20,668 nucleotides of DNA from Bacteroidales bacterium (GCA_021647685.1 JAKIUH010000024.1:1-20668), one strand, 5' to 3'; positions 9,201-16,069 are shown, numbered from the stretch's first letter. Notes: generated by a model not told the origin, from the letters alone. Translations and numbers: made by a program.

Positions 9201-9569
9201 GAAGACATTGATTATGTATTGAATGAACAATATTACGAAGGTAAAATTAATTCGAAAGAATTGGATAATTTACGCCAGAAAATTAAATCCATTATTGAAG
9301 ATGAAAAAGTTGCCGATTGGTTTTCGGCTAAGTGGAAAGTAAAAAATGAAGATGCTATTTTGGATGAAGACGGTAGTCTGAAAATCCCCGACAGGGTACT
9401 AATAGGTAAAGATAAAACCATTGTCATTGATTTTAAATTTGGGAAAGCACGCACTGAGCATCACGAGCAAGTAAAAAATTATATGGAATTATTGCAAAAA
9501 ATGAATTATCCTAATGTAGAGGCTTATTTATATTATGCAGAAAATAGAGTAGTTGAAAAAATTAAATAA
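6288..9569 (+). CDS. AddA/RecB-like UvrD-family helicase-nuclease
   Basis: This is a superfamily 1A DNA helicase fused to a RecB-type nuclease, expected to process double-strand breaks for recombination. The 1093 residues show Walker A ASAGSGKT with K16, motif Ia LAVTFTNKAAEEMK, Walker B DEFQDT (396-401), motif III VGDIKQSIYRWRGGD, motif IV DTNWRS, motif V IMTIHKSKG near 760 and motif VI MYVAFTRPKEE near 838. At the C-terminus, GNLMHELFARI, PDRVLIG, VIDFKFG (D1048 and K1050) and the QVKNYMELL helix form a complete PD-(D/E)XK set, so the nuclease is probably active. The start is TTG; an in-frame stop 30 bp upstream leaves no ATG before the Walker A. Its stop overlaps the next start by one base. 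No AddB-like gene lies in the window. Proline codons are almost never CCA (about one in two dozen). Confidence 0.92.
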   Translation: MENKLKIYKASAGSGKTHTLTEEFLKLAIIHPDNFKHILAVTFTNKAAEEMKVRILEALNDLVKYGSKAGFYTVFQESFPDYTEIDLLKRARIVRDNILHNYSFFSINTIDSFVQKVIRAFTFEIGVQSGYRIELDTEKVIEELTEMLSQATDDNEFLKNWLINFAHHKIDDGKSWDFRAEIKDLAKEIFKEQFQALESENSNDDKEEFVKITSYYLELQKIKNAFTGKLKTYSQKAKEILIKHTALEQNLGGNFKIIRNYLLKGIVENQDDKLLPNKTVNNAVDNVEKWYAKSASVNVKNTVTALFHELNPILKDILSLLDNHLAEYISANNILSNFHAFGILTSLANLLPEYRHDNNLLLISDTTRILKELVAGNDAPFIYEKIGNKYRHLLIDEFQDTSGFQWENFKPLIKNSLSENNANLIVGDIKQSIYRWRGGDWRLLLKGVEQDIGKFYIENKNLDTNWRSKKNIVDFNNYIFKNAAQICQNIFNVKLSSLSENDLIDFGKELSNIILNSYKDTYQKLPEKTDKKGGRVRVEFIEQESRSKNEYKEKVLELLPQRIEELILKRKFSAGDIAVLVRTNKQGKEVAEILLDYMSSPEAEVHYPIISSESLFLSNSYAVRILVDALYFINNQDDNLHLTALASEIIRYQKNKSTVHNHFEQKNIEQSEIIPKVFFDELENLKKNNLFQICEQLIDIFGLKSIKDQNAYIQTFQEVLKEFTGNDSVDIEQFLKWWEERGKNKSVLLSDQDSSLKIMTIHKSKGLAFGVVILPFFDWGLEKSALSRTIIWTHPKKSPFNKFEFVPLVYRSALSMSTFKQEYYEETLYTLMDALNMMYVAFTRPKEELIVFAPFNSKLKEAKSVADLLQLLLSDKMFVNDEKGYIPVPEFFNANENILEISSDDKTYDKKNETNTENSFELDEYPVSDWTKKLNILHHAEDFFIQSIKYIEDKVNYGNLMHELFARIKIPEDIDYVLNEQYYEGKINSKELDNLRQKIKSIIEDEKVADWFSAKWKVKNEDAILDEDGSLKIPDRVLIGKDKTIVIDFKFGKARTEHHEQVKNYMELLQKMNYPNVEAYLYYAENRVVEKIK

Positions 9570-10822
9570 TGAATAAGTATATAAATTTTTCTTTGTTGCC
9601 TGTTCTAATAGTGCTCTTTGTGTATTATTTTTTTATTACCGGTGATAAAAAAGTTGAATCCAATCAAATTAGTTCCCAAACACATTGGCTAAATACCGAT
9701 ACTGTATTAGAAAGGCATTACGATTCGCTTATAACGCCAAAAATTGATGCTTGGTTTAAAAAATTGTATAAAAACAGCCGGTTTAACGGAAATATTTTAG
9801 TGGCACAAAATGGAATTATTCTCTATGAGAACAGTTACGGGTATGCCGATTATAAGCGGAAAGATACTTTAACGCTCCGGCACAGATTTCAAATAGGCTC
9901 GGTTTCAAAACAGTTTACGGCTATGGCTGTAATGATTTTGCACGAACGCGGATTGCTTGATTATTCAGACAGTATTCAGAAATTTTTTCCTGATTTTCCT
10001 TATAAAGGAATTACTGTTTATCAATTGCTTACGCACCGGTCTGGATTGCCGAACTATAATTATTTTTGTGATTTTTATACCGATAGAGAAACAACTGTTT
10101 ACAATAGTGATGTGCTGCATTTAATGATTGATAGTGTTCCGGCAGTATATTATCCGCCCAATCATGGATTTCATTATTGCAATACCAATTATGCACTTTT
10201 AGCAGCTATAGTTGAACAAGTGAGTGCTATGCCTTTTGAACTATTTGCCAATAAAGAAATTTTCAACAAAGCCGGAATGTGGAATACTACAATTTTTGTA
10301 AAAGATAAACACGATAGGATTTACAAATCCGCCAAAGGCTATCATTACAAATGGTTGGAAGCCTTGCATACCTATCAAGACGGGGTTACGGGCGATAAAG
10401 GTGTTTATACAACGGTTGAAGATTTGTTGCGTTGGGATAAAGCACTTTATGAAAATAAATTAATTGCAGACAGTAGCTTGCAAAAAGCTTTTGAATTTCC
10501 ACAAGTGCGTAAAAACAGTATTCATGCTTATGGTTTTGGCTGGCGATTAAGAAAATGTATTGATGGCAGTAAAATTATCTATCATGGAGGTTGGTGGCGA
10601 GGATTTAACGCACTTTTTGTTCGCGATATTAAGAATAAAGTAACGATTGTTATTTTAAGTAATATCCGAACGCGTAGTTTTTCAAATTCATATCAAGAAC
10701 TTCTGGGTATTTTTGACACGAAACGCCTGCATGAGCGTATGCTATTTGAAGAAAAAATGGCAGAATTGAAAAAACAAAAGGGTGATAGCAGTCAGGTAAT
10801 AAGATTGGATACTAAAGAATAA
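9569..10822 (+). CDS. Serine hydrolase, class C beta-lactamase/penicillin-binding protein fold
   Basis: This is a membrane-anchored periplasmic serine hydrolase of the beta-lactamase/DD-peptidase-like (Pfam Beta-lactamase) superfamily, 417 residues long. An N-terminal hydrophobic segment (about residues 7-24, ending near FFITGD) acts as signal anchor; no lipobox is seen. The catalytic SxxK motif is S111-V-S-K114 in IGSVSKQFTAMA, the second motif is Y203-C-N205, and the third is H339-G-G in YHGGWWRGFNALF. All catalytic residues are therefore in place. Family members include esterases, D-amino-acid peptidases and beta-lactamases, so the substrate is not predictable. Its ATG overlaps the TAA of the helicase gene (TAATG), which indicates translational coupling. 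A hairpin terminator follows 10 bp after the stop. Confidence 0.88.
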   Translation: MNKYINFSLLPVLIVLFVYYFFITGDKKVESNQISSQTHWLNTDTVLERHYDSLITPKIDAWFKKLYKNSRFNGNILVAQNGIILYENSYGYADYKRKDTLTLRHRFQIGSVSKQFTAMAVMILHERGLLDYSDSIQKFFPDFPYKGITVYQLLTHRSGLPNYNYFCDFYTDRETTVYNSDVLHLMIDSVPAVYYPPNHGFHYCNTNYALLAAIVEQVSAMPFELFANKEIFNKAGMWNTTIFVKDKHDRIYKSAKGYHYKWLEALHTYQDGVTGDKGVYTTVEDLLRWDKALYENKLIADSSLQKAFEFPQVRKNSIHAYGFGWRLRKCIDGSKIIYHGGWWRGFNALFVRDIKNKVTIVILSNIRTRSFSNSYQELLGIFDTKRLHERMLFEEKMAELKKQKGDSSQVIRLDTKE

Positions 10823-10832
10823 TATTTAATAA

Positions 10833-10860
10833 AAAACCGGAAACTTTAGTTTCCGGTTTT
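10833..10860. terminator. Bidirectional intrinsic terminator between convergent genes
   Basis: A 12-bp perfect stem (10833-10844 with 10849-10860, core AACCGGAAAC) closes a 4-nt loop. The left arm begins with A residues and the right arm ends with T residues, so it gives a U-run in either direction. It sits between the stops of the serine hydrolase gene and the convergent outer-membrane barrel gene and can serve both. Confidence 0.85.
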
Positions 10861-10883
10861 AAGGTTTAAAAATAAAAAACTTT

Positions 10884-12212
10884 TTAATACAAGAAATTCA
10901 ATCCAATATATAATCCGCTTGTACCGTCTTGTTCATTAGTTGCCATACCATAATCTATAGCAACAATAAAATTATCGTTCATTGCAAAATGCAATCCGGC
11001 ACCAAAACTCATGTGCCAACTTTCATCATTATAATTTACCCACGATTGGTATTGAGAAGGTATGTTTGTACGGTCAAAAACATAAGGATCGACAACGCGC
11101 CCCATATCGGCAAATCCGCTAAGAGCTATGTAAAAGTTTTGTTTTAAAAATTGTGTTTTTAATACTTTCCAACGGAATTCAAAATTAGCAAAAGCCATTC
11201 CATCACCAACAATTCGGTTTCTAAGAACTCCACGTAAAGTTTTTGCACCTCCAAGACCATCTCTGATGTTGTATGAATCATATAGGTAGGGTAAAATATA
11301 GAACGGTATATCACCGCTTGTTTTGCTTTGGTAACTTAGGCGGTAAGCAAAAGTTAAGGTTTTGGGAACAAGTGTAAAATATTGACGATGAATTAAGATT
11401 AAAGCAGTGGCTGTTGAGCTATAGGTGCCCATAAATTTGGGGGCTACTAAAAATAGAGCTTCTGTCCACATACCGCTGTTAGGATTAGGTTCATTATCAC
11501 GTGTATCAAAAACAAATCCTGTTTTAAAGAAAGCATTGTCTCCACCGCTTTTTTGGTCGTCTTTAATAACGCCCCAATCAACATACATATCGTATAAACT
11601 TGCTGTGTCAGGTAGTTTATCGGCTTCAGCCTTGCCTTCATTTAGTTTTGCAATATCTACGGTAGCTATTTTACTTCCTAAATAGGTAATACCTGCCAAC
11701 CACCTTAGCTTTCTTCCTATTATATTTCCCTGAAAATCAGCTTTTAAAACAACTACCTTTCGTTCATGTCTGTAAAACATTCTTGAAATATAGTCAGGGC
11801 TGGTATCATCTTCATAATCTGCATTATAATAAGATTTATAACCGTTAAAACCATAAAAATTTAAGGCTTTTTCCGTTCTGTATGATGCTTCCATAGTTGT
11901 TCGGATACCCGGAATCAATTTGTCACTATCATATCTGAAAACATTGTTGCCGTTACCTTTGGTAGAGCGAGACCATTCCAAATAAATTGAATGGTCATAC
12001 AAAGGATAACGACTACCGTCACCAAAAGAGTATAGATTTGCCAAAACACCATACTGAAATCCAATGTCAGAATTAAATGCAACAACAGGGAGTGCACCAA
12101 AACTAAAGCCTGTTTTTACCGGCTCATCATTTGTTTTTGTACTGTCTGTTTGGCTGTACATAGTAAAAAATGAAAGTGAAATCAATAATACAAGTAGCGT
12201 AGTTTTTTTCAT
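10884..12212 (-). CDS. POTRA-less Omp85/BamA-type outer-membrane beta-barrel protein
   Basis: This 442-residue predicted outer-membrane protein has a Sec signal peptide at residues 1 to about 21 (MKKTTLLVLLISLSFFTMYS, cut near SQ-TD). The mature part starts almost at once with barrel strands (FGALPVVAFNSDIGFQYG). The C-terminal half carries the Omp85/bacterial surface antigen features: FDTRDNEPNPNSGMW, LGGAKTLRGVLRNRIVGDG with the LRG..R..G loop motif, and FANFEFRWKVLKT. The protein ends in an aromatic residue, typical for barrel insertion by BamA. There is no room for POTRA domains, unlike BamA/TamA (700-900 residues). It is a single-gene unit, convergent with the hydrolase gene and divergent from the EEP gene. 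Role unknown; BamA itself is unlikely. Confidence 0.82.
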   Translation of the reverse strand: MKKTTLLVLLISLSFFTMYSQTDSTKTNDEPVKTGFSFGALPVVAFNSDIGFQYGVLANLYSFGDGSRYPLYDHSIYLEWSRSTKGNGNNVFRYDSDKLIPGIRTTMEASYRTEKALNFYGFNGYKSYYNADYEDDTSPDYISRMFYRHERKVVVLKADFQGNIIGRKLRWLAGITYLGSKIATVDIAKLNEGKAEADKLPDTASLYDMYVDWGVIKDDQKSGGDNAFFKTGFVFDTRDNEPNPNSGMWTEALFLVAPKFMGTYSSTATALILIHRQYFTLVPKTLTFAYRLSYQSKTSGDIPFYILPYLYDSYNIRDGLGGAKTLRGVLRNRIVGDGMAFANFEFRWKVLKTQFLKQNFYIALSGFADMGRVVDPYVFDRTNIPSQYQSWVNYNDESWHMSFGAGLHFAMNDNFIVAIDYGMATNEQDGTSGLYIGLNFLY

Positions 12213-12243
12213 TATAAATAAGTTTTAGATTAGCATTCAATTA

Positions 12244-12251
12244 CAAATCTA
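12244..12251 (-). promoter_or_regulatory. Putative -7 element for the barrel protein gene
   Basis: The minus strand reads TAGATTTG, matching TAnnTTTG, 31 bp before the ATG at 12212. No clear -33 box is seen in the AT-rich sequence upstream. Confidence 0.4.
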
Positions 12252-12292
12252 ACAAAATATTAAAAAAATAAGCTATTTTGTTAAAAAAAATA

Positions 12293-12300
12293 TAAATTTG
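12293..12300 (+). promoter_or_regulatory. Putative -7 element for the EEP-family gene
   Basis: TAAATTTG matches TAnnTTTG and ends 40 bp before the ATG at 12341. It is divergent from the barrel gene's element in the same 128-bp spacer. The -33 box is not convincing. Confidence 0.4.
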
Positions 12301-12340
12301 GAAAGTAAAGCTAATTATTAATCAATTAAACTTATAGGTA

Positions 12341-13396
12341 ATGAAAAAAGTATTAAAAATTATTTTATATCTTGTTTTGGCTGTTGTTTTAGTGTTTGCA
12401 GGATTAATTGTTACAGCAGTAGTTACTGATTATAAACCGGATGAAACAGTTCAGGTTTACAAAGGGGAGGCAAATTTTGCAGTACCCGATAGTTTACAAT
12501 TTGATATCATGCTTTGGAATATTGGTTATTGCGGTTTGGATGCAAGTATGGATTTCTTTTATGATGGTGGTACGCATGTACGACCCGATAAAAAAAATGT
12601 TACCAAAAATCTTGAAGCGGTTTTAAGTTTTTTACAAGACCACCAAGATGTTGAATTTTTTCTTATTCAAGAAGTAGATAAAGACTCGAAAAGGAGCTAT
12701 CATATTAATGAATATGATAGTATAAAATCTACTATGGAAAATTATGATGCATTTTTCGGTAAAAATTATGATGTGTTTTTTGTTCCCACACCTCCTGCCG
12801 AACCATACGGTGAAGTGCTTTCCGGTTTAATGACTCTTGCAAAATTTTTACCCGAAGAAGTGGTACGGCATCAATTTCCCGGAAATTATGCTTTTCCAAA
12901 AGGATTATTTATGTTGGACAGATGTTTTTTAGTGAGCAGAATCCCTGTGTCAAACGGTAAAGAATTATTAATTATCAACACTCATAACTCTGCCTATGAC
13001 GATGGAAGTTTACGCTCAGGGCAAATGGAATATTTAAAAAAATTCTTAGAAGCTGAATATGCTAAGGGTAATTATGTATTGGTAGGAGGAGATTGGAATC
13101 AATGTCCGCCCGGATTACCAACAGAAATTTCAGGCTATAAATTTGACACCAAAGATTATGTCCCCATTAGTGAAAATTATATGCCTGCTGATTGGAAATG
13201 GGTGTATGCAAATAATGTTCCTACAAATCGTAGAGTAGCCACTCCTTATGATAAAACAACAACGCCTACTACGGTAATTGATTTCTTTTTGGTTTCGCCA
13301 AATATTGAGAACATTAGTATTGAAAATATTGATTTGAATTTTCAACATTCGGATCATCAACCTGTTAAAGCAAGCTTTCATTTAATAAACAAATAA
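12341..13396 (+). CDS. Membrane-anchored endonuclease/exonuclease/phosphatase (EEP) family protein
   Basis: This is a predicted metal-dependent phosphoesterase of the DNase I/exonuclease III/sphingomyelinase-like EEP superfamily, 351 residues. Residues 4-28 form a single hydrophobic anchor, so the catalytic domain lies outside the cytoplasm. Conserved elements in order are DIMLWNIGYCGLD (metal-site Asn), FFLIQEVDKDS (metal-ligand Glu), LLIINTHNSAYDDGSLR, VLVGGDWNQCPPG (the family GDxN motif) and the terminal FQHSDHQPVKASF (SDH motif). The catalytic set is therefore complete. The extracytoplasmic location favours a lipid, nucleotide or inositol phosphate substrate over chromosomal DNA, but this is inference. 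Its TAA is immediately followed by the ATG of the racemase pseudogene, so the two were one operon before the element inserted. Confidence 0.85.
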   Translation: MKKVLKIILYLVLAVVLVFAGLIVTAVVTDYKPDETVQVYKGEANFAVPDSLQFDIMLWNIGYCGLDASMDFFYDGGTHVRPDKKNVTKNLEAVLSFLQDHQDVEFFLIQEVDKDSKRSYHINEYDSIKSTMENYDAFFGKNYDVFFVPTPPAEPYGEVLSGLMTLAKFLPEEVVRHQFPGNYAFPKGLFMLDRCFLVSRIPVSNGKELLIINTHNSAYDDGSLRSGQMEYLKKFLEAEYAKGNYVLVGGDWNQCPPGLPTEISGYKFDTKDYVPISENYMPADWKWVYANNVPTNRRVATPYDKTTTPTTVIDFFLVSPNIENISIENIDLNFQHSDHQPVKASFHLINK

Positions 13397-13462
13397 ATGA
13401 AAACCATTGGATTATTAGGTGGAATGACTTGGCATTCCACCGCAGAATATTATCGCTTATTT

Positions 13463-13707
13463 AGGGCTTGCTGAAAAGCTCAGATGTGCATCTATTTTGG
13501 ATTTTGTGAAGTGCAGATGTATAGAAATACTTCAAACTGAACAAAATACAAAAGAGGTGTGCAGCTGAGCAGCAAAAAACATTATGATTTGTATATAATA
13601 AATGTATGCTTTCTCGGACATTGTATTCAAAAAGCTTGCATTTCAACACAGTAAAATAAATATAAAATATTGATTAATAATATATTTAGCGTTTTTCAGC
13701 AAGCCCT
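13463..13707. mobile_element. 245-bp MITE-like non-autonomous element inside the racemase gene
   Basis: The ends are perfect 15-bp terminal inverted repeats: AGGGCTTGCTGAAAA at 13463-13477 and its complement at 13693-13707. They are flanked by a 4-bp direct repeat ATTT (13459-13462 and 13708-13711), the likely target duplication. Excision of the element plus one ATTT restores the racemase frame exactly, which fixes the boundaries. No transposase fragment is recognisable inside; the 62-codon minus-strand frame across it looks spurious. The left half contains a long imperfect hairpin. An autonomous insertion sequence with the same ends should exist in the genome; I do not assign an IS family from the ends alone. 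Confidence 0.88.
13478..13570. repeat. Long imperfect inverted repeat inside the MITE-like element
   Basis: Arms at 13478-13506 and 13542-13570 pair at 23 of 29 positions without gaps, both starting from GCTCAG at the outer end. The 35-nt interval holds a further nested pair, TGAAGT (13507-13512) and ACTTCA (13529-13534). The whole would fold as one long hairpin directly inside the left terminal repeat, either as a decayed second pair of ends or as a structured RNA/DNA feature of the element. Confidence 0.7.
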
Positions 13708-14335
13708 ATTTAATGAACTTGTATATAAGAAATTAGGTGGACAAAATTCGGCAAAGATACTATTGTATAGTTTTAATTTTGATGATCTAAGAGTTTGGCA
13801 AACTACCAATACCATACTTCTTGCAAAAAATCTCGCTCAAGAAGCAAAGAATTTGGAAAAAGCAGGTGCTGATATTATACTCATTGGTGCAAACACCATG
13901 CATGAATATTATCCACAAGTGCGAAATGTGCTTACTGTGCCGGTATTGCATATTGCAAAAGCAGTTGGCAATGAAATAATCAAACAAGGAATAAAACGAG
14001 TTTTGCTTTTGGGCACTATTTATACTATGCAAGGTGATTTTTATAAAGAAAAATTAAAAGAGTATGGTATTATTACCGTTGTCCCGGATTTAGAAGACCA
14101 AGAGATTATTAACAATGTTATTTATAACGAATTAACTTTTGGGCTGATTAATGATTCTTCAAGAGCAGCTTATTTGAAAATCATCGATAAATATAAACTT
14201 CAAAATCAAATTGAAGGAATTATTTTGGGCTGTACGGAGATACCTTTATTAATAAAACAAGAACATACCGGTTTAAAAGTTTTTGATACTACCTTAATAC
14301 ATGCAAAAGCAGCTGTTGATTTTGTAATTGGTTAG

Positions 14336-14955
14336 ATTCTAAATGGAGAGTTTACAAACTTTTCTAATTCAGATAGTTTACGAATTTAGATTTAAGATTT
14401 TTGATGAATTTTTGTTTTTTTCGGTGCAGTAAATACTTGGGTATTAGACAAGTCGAAAAAATTTAAAAGGTGCAAAAAGATAAATATTTATTATTTTTTT
14501 TAAAATTATTTGGAATTTAACACAGTATCTAATTATTCAATTAGTTAAAAGGGCTTTATTCTAAATGGCTCAGTATTTTTCAATTGCGAATTATGAATAA
14601 ACTTATTGATAATTACTGGTTTAAATATTTTTGTGTAATCAATACAAATACTTATTTGTAAATTCTTATAAAAATTTGACGAGTTATTTTAAAATCAACA
14701 ATATTATTATTGTATGATTCAATAGCCCTTGCATTTATGCAAGGGAAAAATTAATCGATTGATAACAGGCTTTAGCCAAAAATTTAAAAAAGTAATTTTG
14801 GGTAATAAACAGAACTTAGCCGTTAAAAGTTAAACTTACCTATTTACAGACATTAAATATTTAACTACTGATTATTAATGAGTTAGATGTTGAATAGCAA
14901 TTAAATTGTTAAATTTTTTTGATATTTGAGTATTTATATTTAATATTGCAATGTA
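14336..14955. other. 620-bp non-coding AT-rich spacer
   Basis: This lies between the racemase pseudogene stop and the regulated promoter of the lipoprotein gene. I find no credible reading frame; the small minus-strand frame near 14875-15069 overlaps the lipoprotein start and shows no family features. The stretch is very AT-rich. It contains an isolated hairpin (14726-14745) and two copies of ATTCTAAATGG (the first just after the racemase stop, the second near 14560). Neither has a clear role. No tRNA or recognisable riboswitch is seen. Confidence 0.6.
14726..14745. repeat. Isolated small hairpin in the spacer
   Basis: CCCTTGCA pairs perfectly with TGCAAGGG around a TTTA loop. It is followed on the plus strand by A residues, and on the minus strand by no T-run, so it is not a standard terminator in either direction. 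It could be a processed relic or a protein-binding palindrome. Confidence 0.5.
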
Positions 14956-14959
14956 AAAG

Positions 14960-14999
14960 TGGTCTACCAGTTGCTGGCAGCCATATATTTGGTAGACCA
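14960..14999 (+). promoter_or_regulatory. Promoter with two GntR-type operators before the PKD lipoprotein gene
   Basis: The -7 element TATATTTG is at 14984-14991. Operator B, TGGTAGACCA (14990-14999), overlaps the last two bases of it. Operator A, TGGTCTACCA (14960-14969), is its reverse complement centred 30 bp upstream, over the -33 region, about three helical turns away. Both fit TGGT-N2-ACCA, the palindrome class bound by FadR-family regulators such as UxuR/ExuR. A regulator bound at both would cover the whole promoter. The same operator sequence, in the same register to the -7 box, occurs before the gntR gene. The two sites could also pair as a 10-bp stem in RNA, but their placement over the promoter elements favours DNA binding. 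Confidence 0.72.
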
Positions 15000-15031
15000 G
15001 ATTGTTTTTATAAAACTTAAAACTTAATGAT

Positions 15032-16021
15032 ATGAAAAATCGAAAACTTAATTTACCAATGAAAAGCATTTGGATATATATGCTTTTGTTTCTATTTTCT
15101 TTTGTTGGATGCGAACAAGAAGATTATGTTTATTTAGAAGTTGACAACAGTTTGCCCAAGGCAGACTATTCTTATACAATTGATAACTTTACAGTATCCT
15201 TTAGTAATTCCAGTACAGATGCAACTGTATATTCTTGGGATTTTGGCGATGGAACAAGTAGTACTAAAAAAAATCCGGTGCATGAATATAAATCCAAAGG
15301 GAAATATACTATAACTCTTACAGCAGCAGATAATAATGACAAATCAGATAAGCATTCAGAAGAGATTGCCGTTGGATTTCCAAAAGCATCATTTACCTAT
15401 ATAGCTGACAAATTAACTGTAACTTTTACTAATACCTCTACAAATGCAAGTTCGTATTTGTGGGATTTTGGAGACAATACTACCAGCACTGAAAAAAATC
15501 CTGTTCATGTTTTTCCTTCTGAAGCAACCTATAGTGTTAAATTAACAGCAATTGATGGAGATGATACTAATGAATATACCGAAGATATTTATGTGGTAGG
15601 AAAATTTATCCCTACTATTTTAAATCCTAGTTTTGAAGATGGAAAAACTTATTGGCAAGAAGAAGGTAATAATTTTTACACAACAACAGGACCAACTCCT
15701 CCTGATGGTGTAAAAGGTGCAAAATTAAGCAAAAATGGACACAGTATTGTTCAAACTTTTGAAGTGGGTATTAATACTGATTATACCATGCGTTATTATA
15801 CCGTATCTAAATCTACAACGGGAGGAGGAATTATAACTATTACCGATGGAGATGGAAATATTTTATATTCTGATAATACAGGAGGAACACCTGATGCCAG
15901 TAATTATGTTCAAAGAACTTTTACTTTTTCAACGCAATCTTCGAATCAAGTAACATTAAAGGTCGTTCATGACGATGCAGCAGGAATTGAATTTAGGTTA
16001 GATTATTTTACCATAGAATAA
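15032..16021 (+). CDS. Lipoprotein with two PKD domains and a carbohydrate-binding-like C-terminus
   Basis: This is a predicted surface or periplasmic lipoprotein of 329 residues. The signal peptide ends in a lipobox, FVGC, with Cys27 as the lipidation site. Two PKD (beta-sandwich) repeats follow, about residues 42-118 and 119-190, each with the diagnostic WDFGDG/WDFGDN and NPVHxY/F motifs. Residues about 193-329 start with ILNPSFEDGKTYW and end with FRLDYFTIE, a pattern typical of jelly-roll carbohydrate-binding modules (CBM4/9- or DUF642-like). No catalytic domain is present. It is first in a unit with the PL6 lyase gene, so a glycan-binding helper for alginate or a related uronate polymer is the most likely job. 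The start at 15032 gives a slightly long n-region; the ATG at 15059 is an alternative. The two operators upstream imply control by the GntR regulator. Confidence 0.85.
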   Translation: MKNRKLNLPMKSIWIYMLLFLFSFVGCEQEDYVYLEVDNSLPKADYSYTIDNFTVSFSNSSTDATVYSWDFGDGTSSTKKNPVHEYKSKGKYTITLTAADNNDKSDKHSEEIAVGFPKASFTYIADKLTVTFTNTSTNASSYLWDFGDNTTSTEKNPVHVFPSEATYSVKLTAIDGDDTNEYTEDIYVVGKFIPTILNPSFEDGKTYWQEEGNNFYTTTGPTPPDGVKGAKLSKNGHSIVQTFEVGINTDYTMRYYTVSKSTTGGGIITITDGDGNILYSDNTGGTPDASNYVQRTFTFSTQSSNQVTLKVVHDDAAGIEFRLDYFTIE

Positions 16022-16069
16022 TAATAAATATTGTATGTCAATTGATTTGTTAATGGATAGTTTTGTATT

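Larger units (their letters stand above)
13397..14335 (+). pseudogene. Aspartate/glutamate racemase family gene disrupted by a MITE-like element
   Basis: The 5' part (13397-13462) encodes MKTIGLLGGMTWHSTAEYYR plus LF, the classic N-terminus of YgeA-like amino-acid racemases. Reading then runs into the inserted element and stops at a TGA at 13472-13474. The 3' part resumes at 13712 with NELVYKKLGGQNSAKILLYS and continues to the stop at 14333. Joining 13462 to 13712 gives an uninterrupted 229-codon protein of normal family length. The C-terminal catalytic cysteine is present in IILGCTEIPLL. At the position of the first catalytic cysteine (LCTNTMH in E. coli YgeA as I recall it) this gene reads LIGANTMH, without Cys. 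An open frame from a TTG at 13670, inside the element, runs into the 3' part and could make an N-terminally truncated product, but that would lack the first beta-alpha unit. The gene is probably inactive. Confidence 0.9.

Noticed and set aside
10884..12212. Calling this gene bamA
   Set aside because: It lacks all POTRA domains and is far too short for the essential assembly factor; only the barrel family can be assigned.
13461..13649. 62-codon minus-strand reading frame across the MITE as a transposase remnant
   Set aside because: The translation has no DDE, zinc-finger or other transposase feature and simply spans the hairpin arms; the start and stop are accidental.
14960..14999. The inverted TGGTCTACCA/TGGTAGACCA pair as a terminator or attenuator stem
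   Set aside because: The loop would be 20 nt, no T-run follows, and each half separately fits an operator placed on a promoter element; a single copy recurs before gntR without a partner.
14875..15069. 64-codon minus-strand frame overlapping the lipoprotein start
   Set aside because: It covers the operators and promoter and the beginning of a well-supported gene, and its translation shows no recognisable features.
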